A DNA stretch of 64,000 bases, taken from the NCBI RefSeq assembly GCF_032399705.1, contig NZ_CP135922.1:5580001-5644000 (forward strand), given 5' to 3'. Shown piece after piece: positions 38,049 to 45,135 of this stretch (within the stretch, counting starts at the first letter, position 1; every line of letters starts with the position of its first letter). Below the pieces are notes generated by a model that was not told where the DNA came from, made no database searches, and saw nothing but the letters and a program-made list of their open reading frames with translations. This stretch comes from Paenibacillus sp. BIC5C1. GTDB taxonomy: Bacteria; Bacillota; Bacilli; Paenibacillales; Paenibacillaceae. Position numbers and translations under genes: made by a program.

Positions 38049-38423
38049 AAAAAAATCCCTCGCCCTGTCGCTGTATAAACAGTAGACAAAGGGACGAGGG
38101 ATTGTGTTTACACATTCACCCGTGGTACCACCCACATTCCGGAATCCCTGACACTTTCGCCGTTCAGGTGATCATGTGATGATCTAAGGTTGCTCCAGGC
38201 AATCCGATCAAACAGATCATTCCGCTCTACGTATAACGCACGTCCTGCGCAGGCCAGCTAATAACCATCAGATATAAATCCAATGTGTTCGCTGTCTGTT
38301 CTCGGGGAAGTCATTCGTCCGCTCATCAAGAGAATCCTTACAGCCAAGGGATTCCTCTCTGTTCATGTGGGCACGGAGTACTTGGTCCCGTCATCAAATC
38401 ATCAAGTTATATGATTACATGTT
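38049..38423 (-). promoter_or_regulatory. T-box riboswitch leader of hisS-aspS
   Basis: On the minus strand the T-box core AATGTGGGTGGTACCACGGG is at about 38138-38119. The terminator AATCCCTCGTCCCTTTGTC pairs with GACAGGGCGAGGGATT, followed by seven Ts, at 38104-38049. Stem I features include AGTACTCC near its 5' side and a GGAATCC/GGATTC distal arm. A histidine specifier (CAC) is expected; I could not place it safely. A perfect -10 TATAAT is at 38429-38424 with no good -35, so transcription probably starts near 38417. Confidence 0.9.
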
Positions 38424-38559
38424 ATTATATAACGTTTAAAGTTAATTTATTTTCTGATTGTAATGAACCGCAGTGCTAAAGTCAAGGGTTAACACCAAAA
38501 GATAGCATTAGAAAACAATTTTCACACGCCGTACGGGATGCGGAGTCCATAGAAATCAA

Positions 38560-38606
38560 GGCTAATAGAAGCTGGTTTCACCAAATGAATTCCAACTTCT
38601 ATTGCC
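38560..38606. terminator. Hairpin after the SEC-C gene
   Basis: AATAGAAGCTGG and CCAACTTCTATT pair over 12 bp (one G-U), with outer GGC/GCC, around a 16-base loop. It lies 18-60 bases past the stop of the SEC-C gene and probably ends that transcript, although the U-run is poor on both strands. Confidence 0.5.
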
Positions 38607-38623
38607 TTCTTATATCTCTATCT

Positions 38624-39892
38624 CTATTGTTTCAGCATCCACTTCAGCAGATCCGGCACATTCGCCCATAGACGGGAATGCATAATGACATATTCAATCG
38701 CTTCGTCGGAATTGCCCATTCCGACAAAATCAGGGAGGTTATGCGGCAGCCGCTTCAAACCCAGCAGATAATCAGGCACATGTTTGTTCACATCCCTGGC
38801 CACACGGTACAACATGTTGAGCTGGGCGGTAATTCCATTCCTCTTGTACTCCAGAATGATCTTGTCATACGCAAAGGCGGTTGCGGCGTCACCTTTCCCA
38901 TACTTCTCCATCAGTTGCTCTGCCTGCTTCAATTGGTTGCTGTACAAATACACAGCAGCGAGCAGGTAACGCGCCCCGGTATTGTCTTCCGTATTAAGCT
39001 CCAAAATATGCTCTAGGATTTGTGCCGCTTCTTTGGTATCTCCGCCAAACCAGCAGGATTCGGCGTAGCTTTTGCATATCCGGATATATGGACGGGTCTC
39101 ATGAAGCCTCCAGAAGTCCCCTTTGTTCTTCTCAAAAAACAGTTCGCCAAGTTCGCGTTTGCCAGCAGCGATTCCGTCCTTGAGGAAAGCTCGTGCATCC
39201 TGCTCATTGTCCGACTCCTCAGCCAGAATAAGATACGCATCAGAGCTGTCAGGATACATCTCCAGTACCGTTTCCGCCAGCTGTACTCTGCGTTTGGCAG
39301 AACTGGCTTCCATCGCCTTATGTAGCAGAGCTTGCGCTTTATCCTTCGATGTGCCTGGGCTGTTCAGCATCATCAGCTCATCAGTTTCGCCGCCCATGCC
39401 ATATTCTTCGATGTAATTAAACATCTCCTTAACCTTCCGGGAGATCGTTGCTGTTGCTACCTCATATTTAGAGGCCAGCTCAGCCTTTGAGACATTGAAT
39501 CCGTATTCCTCGGACAGCAAATACTCGATTGCGGCGCAGAACGAGCCTGTCTTCTTGACAGTAGGCTGGGTCTGACGGGAATAGCCATTCCATAGCATCA
39601 GAGCTTCCAAAATCAGCTCCCGCTCGTATTGGTTTCTCATATCCTCAATAAGCTGCAGTGCCAGCTGTTCGTGAGCCGGATGCTCCCATTTCAGTTCGCT
39701 CGCCACCATCTTTTTCAGCTTGGTCAGGGTCAGCTTGCTCTCAGGCTGAATCGAGGCTTCCTGGACCGGTTGCTCCGTTGATATCAGCCCCAATATCGAT
39801 TCTACCGCAGAGGGCTCCTTGCCCAGACAGCATTTCTTATATTTCTTCCCGCTTCCGCATGGGCATAAATCATTTCTTCCAACCTTACTCAA
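38624..39892 (-). CDS. SEC-C motif protein with HTH and TPR-like region, function unknown
   Basis: The product has 422 residues from a TTG start at 39892, chosen because AAGGGGG sits 8 bases upstream; the ATGs 11 and 13 codons earlier lack any site. A SEC-C zinc motif is at the very N-terminus, [15 protein letters not shown], with cysteines 10, 12, 21 and 22. A helix-turn-helix-like stretch [20 protein letters not shown] is near 135-155. A helical TPR-like part follows (about 190-365), with units such as [19 protein letters not shown] and [23 protein letters not shown] binds zinc and, in SecA, SecB. I do not know this protein's role; regulator or chaperone adaptor are both possible. It lies in an accessory segment between hisS and dtd. 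Confidence 0.75.
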   Translation of the reverse strand: MSKVGRNDLCPCGSGKKYKKCCLGKEPSAVESILGLISTEQPVQEASIQPESKLTLTKLKKMVASELKWEHPAHEQLALQLIEDMRNQYERELILEALMLWNGYSRQTQPTVKKTGSFCAAIEYLLSEEYGFNVSKAELASKYEVATATISRKVKEMFNYIEEYGMGGETDELMMLNSPGTSKDKAQALLHKAMEASSAKRRVQLAETVLEMYPDSSDAYLILAEESDNEQDARAFLKDGIAAGKRELGELFFEKNKGDFWRLHETRPYIRICKSYAESCWFGGDTKEAAQILEHILELNTEDNTGARYLLAAVYLYSNQLKQAEQLMEKYGKGDAATAFAYDKIILEYKRNGITAQLNMLYRVARDVNKHVPDYLLGLKRLPHNLPDFVGMGNSDEAIEYVIMHSRLWANVPDLLKWMLKQ

Positions 39893-40014
39893 AACTAATT
39901 CCCCCTTAAATCTGTCACTAGCCATTTGCATGAGAACACTGTTGCTTTAGAATTCCAGGTGTCATTTCTCATACAAGGCATTCTATATGACTTACAATTT
40001 CCAGCAATCAAGCA

Positions 40015-40055
40015 GAAACGGTTGCCCCGCCCTTGTAGAAGGGCGGGGCCGTTTC
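40015..40055. repeat. GC-rich perfect hairpin
   Basis: AAACGG-TT-GCCCCGCCCTT-GTAG-AAGGGCGGGGC-CGTTT: an 11-bp GC-rich stem plus an outer 5-6 bp arm, separated by a two-base bulge. It lies in an otherwise AT-rich stretch between the SEC-C gene and the orphan terminator. No U-run follows on either strand. The rest of 39893-40286 shows no gene. Confidence 0.55.
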
Positions 40056-40286
40056 AGCGAGTATAGGTTCATCTAGAATATGACGATCACTCTGGCTATG
40101 AATTCCTCACACTCTCTATCATAGGATTGGATTCGTCTGAGCCCAATTGCTGGAAGCTTGATTTACCGTCCAATGAAGCCCAACTATGAAAATAATTCGC
40201 TTTAAAATACTTAAACCCATTTCTCTATTCTAGCAAAAATTTGAATACGGGGTAAGCTTCGTCCAAAACATATAAATTCTCATCTC

Positions 40287-40315
40287 AAAAAAAAAACCTG
40301 CACACGGTGTGCAGG
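40287..40315 (-). terminator. Strong terminator without an assigned gene
   Basis: On the minus strand CCTGCACACCGTGTGCAGG folds to an 8-9 bp stem followed by ten Ts. The nearest coding gene upstream (40506-40952) already has its own terminator at 40442-40493, so this one may end a short unrecognised transcript from about 40440 to 40287. Confidence 0.8.
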
Positions 40316-40386
40316 CTCAAAGGATATATAAAAAAAGGGGGTCATGTGTGTTATTATAAACGGGCTATGTTAAAGGCTTATGTAAC

Positions 40387-40405
40387 TAATATTACAGTAA
40401 TATTA
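40387..40405. repeat. AT-rich inverted repeat
   Basis: TAATATTAC-A-GTAATATTA is a perfect 9+1+9 inverted repeat, of a shape common for dimeric repressor operators. It lies between two minus-strand terminators. Confidence 0.5.
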
Positions 40406-40441
40406 CAAAAATGATAGCGCTTTATAATTTGTTGTTCTATC

Positions 40442-40493
40442 CAAAAAGCCCCAGCAGAGTGTCCTGACATTGAAATCAGGCACTGCAAGGGCT
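40442..40493 (-). terminator. Terminator of the 40506-40952 gene
   Basis: On the minus strand AGCCC...TGCCTGA pairs with TCAGGACA...GGGGCT around a TTTCAATG loop, followed by TTTTT. It begins 13 bases after the stop codon. Confidence 0.8.
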
Positions 40494-40505
40494 TCATTGT
40501 AATTA

Positions 40506-40952
40506 TTAATTCAATTCTTCCACATAAGCTTGGTTGGAACGAAGTTTATGAACAATTTCCTCATAATCCTCATCCCTTACTTTGGCAGACAAAACATAAT
40601 GCAGGTCGTCATAATCAGCCGAGGATACATCCGCCGCATTCAACAGATCGCCATCCTCATTCACATTTTCTCGGGTACCTCGCTCGGTATCACGATCCAC
40701 ATTGCTGACGACCGGGATTACATTTTCGCTGGCCGGCACCCCAGGTGCTGCACCCACACCCATGGCTCCATTGGTCCCTACGCCACCCGCTGTGTTATAA
40801 GGCACCAGAGGTACCATAATCCGTTTGTCTCTGCCAACCGCGCTATCCAGTTGCCCTACTTCCAAATGCTCTGTACGGAACGTCTGAAGTGAGGTTCTAG
40901 CCCCCTCTGCCTCGTCCTCGGTCCGAAAATACGCCTGAATATGTTTTGTCAT
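40506..40952 (-). CDS. Conserved-looking hypothetical protein, possibly stress related
   Basis: This 148-residue soluble protein has a folded N-terminal part (MTKHIQAYFRTEDEAEGAR), a Gly/Ala/Pro-rich low-complexity centre (about 52-80, with GGVGTNGAMGVGAAPGVP) and a C-terminal acidic alpha-beta part (YVLSAKVRDEDYEEIVHKLR). The first 30 residues recall the alpha-beta start of heat/general stress proteins such as YflT/GsP17M, and the C-terminal piece looks like a second half of the same fold, but this is weak resemblance. The ATG at 40952 has a strong AAAGGAGGG 6 bases upstream. It has its own terminator and stands next to a PfpI/DJ-1 stress gene. Function not known. Confidence 0.7.
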   Translation of the reverse strand: MTKHIQAYFRTEDEAEGARTSLQTFRTEHLEVGQLDSAVGRDKRIMVPLVPYNTAGGVGTNGAMGVGAAPGVPASENVIPVVSNVDRDTERGTRENVNEDGDLLNAADVSSADYDDLHYVLSAKVRDEDYEEIVHKLRSNQAYVEELN

Positions 40953-41060
40953 GTCAAACCCTCCTTTATCGGAATAAATGCTTGGAATAACGAAAATTAA
41001 AAGCTTTGAGCTTTAATCTACATTTTAATCAGCAATCACATTAAAGTACGGTCCGTTCCA

Positions 41061-41085
41061 AGTTGTTAAATGACTTTTAACAACT
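41061..41085 (-). terminator. Hairpin overlapping the pfpI stop codon
   Basis: AGTTGTTAAA-TGACT-TTTAACAACT is a perfect 10-bp stem. The TAA stop (41068-41066) lies inside its 3' arm on the minus strand. No U-run follows, so it may protect the mRNA end rather than stop transcription. Confidence 0.45.
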
Positions 41086-41572
41086 CGCGAACAAATGCTG
41101 GTTCATCGGCTGGCGTACGGGATGTAATATAATTGCCATCGACTACAGCTTCATGATCCTTGAATTCTGCCCCTGCGTTCACCATATCATCCTTGAGCGG
41201 TGGATAGGAGGTAATCGTACGGCCTTTCAACAAATTGGCACTTGCCAGAATTTGCGGACCGTGGCAGATCGCAGCGATAGGTTTCTTCGCACTATTGATC
41301 TCCGTTACGAATTTCAGGATATGTGCGTCCGTACGCAAATTTTCAGGAGAAGACCCACCTGGAATGACAACTGCGTCGTAATCCGAAGCCGAAACCTCAG
41401 CGATCGCTTTGTCCGAAGTATAGGTGGCTTTACCACCTTTACCTTTCAGCGTCTCTCCTGCCTTCAAGCCGATAATTTCCACGTCGTGCCCGGCTTTTTT
41501 CACCTCATCATATGGAACCTGCATTTCCGAATCTTCGAAATCATTCGCCAATAAAAAAGCAACTTTACTCAT
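41066..41572 (-). CDS. PfpI/DJ-1 family protein (protein/nucleotide deglycase-like, YraA-type)
   Basis: The 168-residue class I glutamine amidotransferase-like protein of the PfpI branch starts SKVAFLLANDFEDSEMQVP. The conserved Glu is in NDFEDSE and the nucleophile cysteine with its histidine in AAICHGPQ; VVIPGGSSPENLR and YPPLKDDMVNAGA are family marks. Members repair glycated proteins or act in general stress defence; older labels call them intracellular proteases. ATG 41572 has AAAGGAG 10 bases upstream, and 36 further codons upstream lack a site. A sigma-B-like promoter is seen about 135 bases upstream. Confidence 0.9.
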   Translation of the reverse strand: MSKVAFLLANDFEDSEMQVPYDEVKKAGHDVEIIGLKAGETLKGKGGKATYTSDKAIAEVSASDYDAVVIPGGSSPENLRTDAHILKFVTEINSAKKPIAAICHGPQILASANLLKGRTITSYPPLKDDMVNAGAEFKDHEAVVDGNYITSRTPADEPAFVRELLKVI

Positions 41573-41703
41573 AACGTATGTTCTCCTTTCCGTGTTCGAA
41601 ACTTCTTGAATCGGGTATTCGCAGAAATTGTTGGTGTATATTTCTTGTTCATTGCCCGTAATAAATACTGAACCTGGCACGCCATCGTGCCTCGTTCTGT
41701 TAT

Positions 41704-41729
41704 TACCCTAACCAGAGCCGTTTATAACA
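41704..41729 (-). promoter_or_regulatory. Possible sigma-B promoter of the pfpI gene
   Basis: On the minus strand GTTATA (4 of 6 to GTTTAA), a 14-base spacer, then GGGTAA (5 of 6 to GGGTAT). It is about 130 bases before the gene, whose family is often stress induced. Confidence 0.3.
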
Positions 41730-41795
41730 TGACGAGCCTGTATTATTTTGACTTTGATTAGGTGATCCGATTCAGAAACAGTTAAGTTCCATAAC

Positions 41796-41832
41796 AAAAA
41801 AAGCCCTGATTCGATGATCGAATCAAGACTTT
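41796..41832 (-). terminator. Terminator after the 55-codon gene / dtd transcript
   Basis: On the minus strand AAGTCT-TGATTCGA-TCA-TCGAATCA-GGGCTT pairs (14 bp with G-U pairs) and is followed by seven Ts. It closes the relA-dtd-small gene transcript, 25 bases after the small gene stop. Confidence 0.85.
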
Positions 41833-41856
41833 TCATTCATTCCAAATGTTCAGCAC

Positions 41857-42024
41857 TCAGTCACGCGGAAGACGGCTCTGCTCACCTTTATCCGAATCCT
41901 GAAGGGCCCAGATCGTTGTTGCACACTCGGCAGCAGCTCGGGCAAGCTTCAGGGACTCATACAGGTTTCCAGGCAGAAGCAGAGGTTCTATTCGGGAACG
42001 TGTTTCCTTGACGGATTGGCGCAT
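41857..42024 (-). CDS. Small protein of 55 residues, unknown function
   Basis: Reading the minus strand gives an uninterrupted frame from ATG 42024 to TGA 41857: it starts MRQSVKETRSRIEPLLLP, continues with the amphipathic SLKLARAAAECATTIWAL and ends QSRLPRD. Support for a real gene: AAAGGAG lies about 13 bases upstream (long spacing), codon use looks normal for this genome, the frame fills the space between dtd and a strong terminator, and no competing frame is as good. No known family recognised. It is probably cotranscribed with dtd, 77 bases upstream. Confidence 0.55.
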   Translation of the reverse strand: MRQSVKETRSRIEPLLLPGNLYESLKLARAAAECATTIWALQDSDKGEQSRLPRD

Positions 42025-42101
42025 AATGGTTGGGATACTCCTTTGATCATCTTATGTTAATGAACCGAATTATCCCTCATTATGGCCTGTTCCCCAATCA
42101 A

Positions 42102-42563
42102 TTATGCATGCGTTTCTTGACGAATAGGGCTTTCAAGCATTAATGTCACTGGTCCCCAATTCGTGAAAGTCACATCCATCATCGCTCCGAAACGTCCGGT
42201 TTCCACCTGAATTCCTTTATCACGTAGCAGCTGATTAAACGTTTCATACAACAATTCTGCCGCTTCAGGTCTGGCTGCAGCTGCAAAGCTTGGGCGTTTT
42301 CCTTTGCGGCAATCTCCGTACAATGTAAATTGTGAGACAGATAATACAGCCCCGCCCACATCCATCAGACTGAGATTCATCTTTTCCTGCTCATCCTCAA
42401 AGATTCGGAGTCCAGCAATTTTGTCTGCCAAATAGATGGCATCCTTCTCCGTGTCCTCATGTGTAATTCCCACGAGCAACATCAATCCGGATTCAATTCT
42501 CCCCGTCAGCTCGTCTCCAACGGACACCTGGGCCTCTTTACAGCGTTGTACAAGCACCCTCAT
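42102..42563 (-). CDS. dtd: D-aminoacyl-tRNA deacylase
   Basis: The 153-residue enzyme frees tRNA from D-amino acids (and glycine from tRNA-Ala) in the cytoplasm. The fold starts [15 protein letters not shown]; the active-site motifs are [17 protein letters not shown] and the C-terminal [11 protein letters not shown], which corresponds to the Gly-cisPro region with G-P present as NWGPVT. The ATG at 42563 has AAGGAG 8 bases upstream, and the relA stop is 12 bases before, so dtd is the second gene of a relA operon, as in many Firmicutes. Confidence 0.95.
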   Translation of the reverse strand: MRVLVQRCKEAQVSVGDELTGRIESGLMLLVGITHEDTEKDAIYLADKIAGLRIFEDEQEKMNLSLMDVGGAVLSVSQFTLYGDCRKGKRPSFAAAARPEAAELLYETFNQLLRDKGIQVETGRFGAMMDVTFTNWGPVTLMLESPIRQETHA

Positions 42564-42575
42564 CTTACAGGCTCC

Positions 42576-44759
42576 TTACTGCATAATCCGATGCACCGAA
42601 TAAACATCTTTCACCCGTTTGATCCGTTCCACAACCGAATGCAGATGCTCCGTATTACGAATCAGAATTGTGACGTGCACCAATGCTAATTTATTTTTAT
42701 CTGTACGCCCGGTGACGGCAGATATATTGGTTTTACTTTCGGAAACAGCCTGAAGCACTTCATTGAGCAAGCCGTTACGATCGTGGCCCGTAATCTCAAT
42801 ATCCACACTGTAGTTTGCTTCAATATTCTCTTCCCACTCGACTTCAATGACGCGAGCTGCTTCTTCCCCATCCGTACTGGACGGAATATTTGGACAGTCC
42901 GTTCGATGCACCGAAACCCCACGTCCACGTGTAACATACCCGATAATAGCATCCCCTGGTACAGGGTTACAGCAGCGCGCAAAGCGAACAAGTAAATTGT
43001 CTATACCTTTGACACGGATGCCATTGGTCGGACGGTTTTTGCGTTCAGGTGCAGGCTTCAGCTCACGCATCTCGGAGTTCAGTTCAAGCAAACTGGATTC
43101 TTCCTGCTCCTTGCGAAGTTTCTCCGTTGCTTTGGTCACGATCTGTGCAGCCGTAATGCCACCGAAGCCAACAGCTGCGAGCATATCCTCAATATCATTG
43201 AAGGCATACTTTTTGGCTGCTTCCTGCAACTTATCGTCTGTCATCCAGGCAGATGGATCAAGTCCCATGCGCTTAAGTTCACGTTCACAACTGTCGCGTC
43301 CTTTTTCAACGTTTTCTTCCCGCCGTTCCTTCTTGAACCATTGCTTGATCTTCGCTCGTGCGTGAGAGGATTTTGCAATTTTAAGCCAGTCCTGACTCGG
43401 TCCATAAGAATGTTTGGACGTTAAAATTTCAATGATATCGCCTGTTTTGAGATGATAATCGAGTGGAACGATACGACCATTTACTTTGGCACCAATTGTC
43501 CGATTACCCACCTCTGTATGGATTCTATATGCAAAATCCAATGGAACAGATCCAGTAGGCAATTCGATAACTTCACCTTTTGGCGTGAATACAAACACCA
43601 GATCAGAGAAGAAATCCATTTTAAGCGATTCTACAAATTCAGACGCATCCTGCGCTTCATTTTGAAGTTCAAGAATCTCGCGGAAGAACGTAATTTTATC
43701 TTCAAAATTATTTCCGTTTCCGTTCGTAGCGCCTTCCTTGTAGGCCCAGTGGGCAGCAATACCGAATTCAGCGGTGCGGTGCATATCCCATGTCCGGATC
43801 TGGACTTCAGTTGGTTCCCCATTCGGACCTACGACTGTGGTATGCAGCGATTGATACATGTTTGCCTTCGGCATCGCAATATAGTCCTTGAAACGTCCAG
43901 GCATTGGTTTCCATAACGTGTGTATAATACCGAGGGTAGCATAACAATCCTTGATGTTATCCACAATAATACGAATCGCAAGCAGATCATAAATCTCGTT
44001 AAACTGTTTGTTTTTCGTTGTCATTTTTTTGAACACACTGTAGATGTGCTTAGGTCGACCAGACAGATCTGCCTGAATTCCCATCTCATCCAGTTTGCTC
44101 GTAATACCGTCCATAACCGTATCAATATATTGCTCACGTTCCGCACGCTTTTTGTGCATCAGGTTGGCAATTCGGTAATATTGCTGCGGATTCAAATAAC
44201 GGAGGGCGATGTCCTCCATTTCCCATTTAATTGCAGATATACCCAGACGGTTCGCAATCGGACAGAAAATCTCCAACGTTTCATATGAAATCCGACGTTG
44301 ACTTTCTTCCGACTGAAACTTGAGTGTCCGCATATTATGCAGACGGTCAGCCAATTTGATCACGATGACACGGATGTCCTGCGCCATGGCGATGAACATT
44401 TTGCGGTAGTTCTCGTTCTGCTGTTCTTCCTTGGAGCGGAACTGAATACGTTCCAGCTTCGTCAAGCCGTCAACAAGCATGGCACACGTATTGCCGAAAT
44501 GATTGCGGATTTCTTCAAGTGAAACCGTAGTATCTTCTACTACATCATGAAGAAGCGCTGCAATTATGGAGATGGTGTCCATCTGCATGTTTACAACAAT
44601 ATCGGCAACCGCAAGCGGATGCAGAATATACGGTTCTCCCGATTTTCGCGTCTGTCCATGGTGGGCCTGATCAGCAAATTCGTAAGCTTCACGTATGCGC
44701 ACCAGATCGGGTTCTTTGATATATGCCCCGGCCTTCTCGAGTAATTGCTCTATGCCCAT
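42576..44759 (-). CDS. relA: Bifunctional (p)ppGpp synthetase/hydrolase (Rel)
   Basis: The 727-residue Rel protein makes and degrades (p)ppGpp on amino acid starvation. Order: HD hydrolase domain (about 30-180, with LLHDVVEDT), synthetase domain (about 225-345, with GRPKHIYSVFKKM and YQSLHTTVVGP), TGS domain (VFTPKGEVIELPTGSVPLDF), a zinc-finger or CC segment with RFARCCNPVPGD, and a C-terminal ACT domain (EITGHDRNGLLNEVLQAV). An intact HD motif means hydrolase activity is expected. ATG 44759 matches the family start but has only a weak site; a TTG ten codons earlier is an alternative. A promoter (44846-44874) and a leader hairpin lie upstream. Confidence 0.95.
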   Translation of the reverse strand: MGIEQLLEKAGAYIKEPDLVRIREAYEFADQAHHGQTRKSGEPYILHPLAVADIVVNMQMDTISIIAALLHDVVEDTTVSLEEIRNHFGNTCAMLVDGLTKLERIQFRSKEEQQNENYRKMFIAMAQDIRVIVIKLADRLHNMRTLKFQSEESQRRISYETLEIFCPIANRLGISAIKWEMEDIALRYLNPQQYYRIANLMHKKRAEREQYIDTVMDGITSKLDEMGIQADLSGRPKHIYSVFKKMTTKNKQFNEIYDLLAIRIIVDNIKDCYATLGIIHTLWKPMPGRFKDYIAMPKANMYQSLHTTVVGPNGEPTEVQIRTWDMHRTAEFGIAAHWAYKEGATNGNGNNFEDKITFFREILELQNEAQDASEFVESLKMDFFSDLVFVFTPKGEVIELPTGSVPLDFAYRIHTEVGNRTIGAKVNGRIVPLDYHLKTGDIIEILTSKHSYGPSQDWLKIAKSSHARAKIKQWFKKERREENVEKGRDSCERELKRMGLDPSAWMTDDKLQEAAKKYAFNDIEDMLAAVGFGGITAAQIVTKATEKLRKEQEESSLLELNSEMRELKPAPERKNRPTNGIRVKGIDNLLVRFARCCNPVPGDAIIGYVTRGRGVSVHRTDCPNIPSSTDGEEAARVIEVEWEENIEANYSVDIEITGHDRNGLLNEVLQAVSESKTNISAVTGRTDKNKLALVHVTILIRNTEHLHSVVERIKRVKDVYSVHRIMQ

Positions 44760-44792
44760 TCTGATCTGTTCCGTGTCCTTTCTATACAAAAT

Positions 44793-44824
44793 GGAACCCG
44801 TGACATGATATCAACACAGGTTCC
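44793..44824 (-). promoter_or_regulatory. Hairpin in the relA leader
   Basis: On the minus strand GGAACCTGTG-(12)-CACGGGTTCC forms a 10-bp stem (one G-U) followed by ATTTTG. It stands about 15 bases after the predicted transcription start and 33 bases before ATG 44759. The alternative TTG start at 44789 would begin right at its 3' foot. Confidence 0.5.
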
Positions 44825-44845
44825 CCGTAAAAGTAATTTCCTATA

Positions 44846-44874
44846 ATTATGACGCTTCGCCCGTTTCCCGTCAA
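44846..44874 (-). promoter_or_regulatory. Sigma-A promoter of relA
   Basis: On the minus strand TTGACG (5 of 6; 44874-44869), a 17-base spacer, and CATAAT (5 of 6; 44851-44846), giving a leader of about 80 bases. Confidence 0.65.
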
Positions 44875-45065
44875 CTACTGACGAATAAGAGCACATATCC
44901 AATTTTTTTATACGTTATGTGTCATTCGCCAAAGTTGTTGTCCGATATTCAACAGAGGTTGGAAATCATCCTCATTTATTATGTATTATTACCGTTATTT
45001 ACCGAAATAGAAGGATCCATTCGCAAAATAAAAATACTTTATCTGCGCTTAGTGGAAAAATGTTA

Positions 45066-45094
45066 TTGCTAAATGAAGAGAAACTCTGTACTAT
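45066..45094 (+). promoter_or_regulatory. Sigma-A promoter of the uracil/xanthine permease gene
   Basis: TTGCTA (4 of 6), a 17-base spacer, and TACTAT (4 of 6), ending 42 bases before the TTG start at 45136. The other 190 bases between this promoter and the relA promoter show no gene. Confidence 0.5.
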
Positions 45095-45135
45095 ATTGAA
45101 GATTTGTGTTTCGGAAAAAAGGAGATGAACATTCA

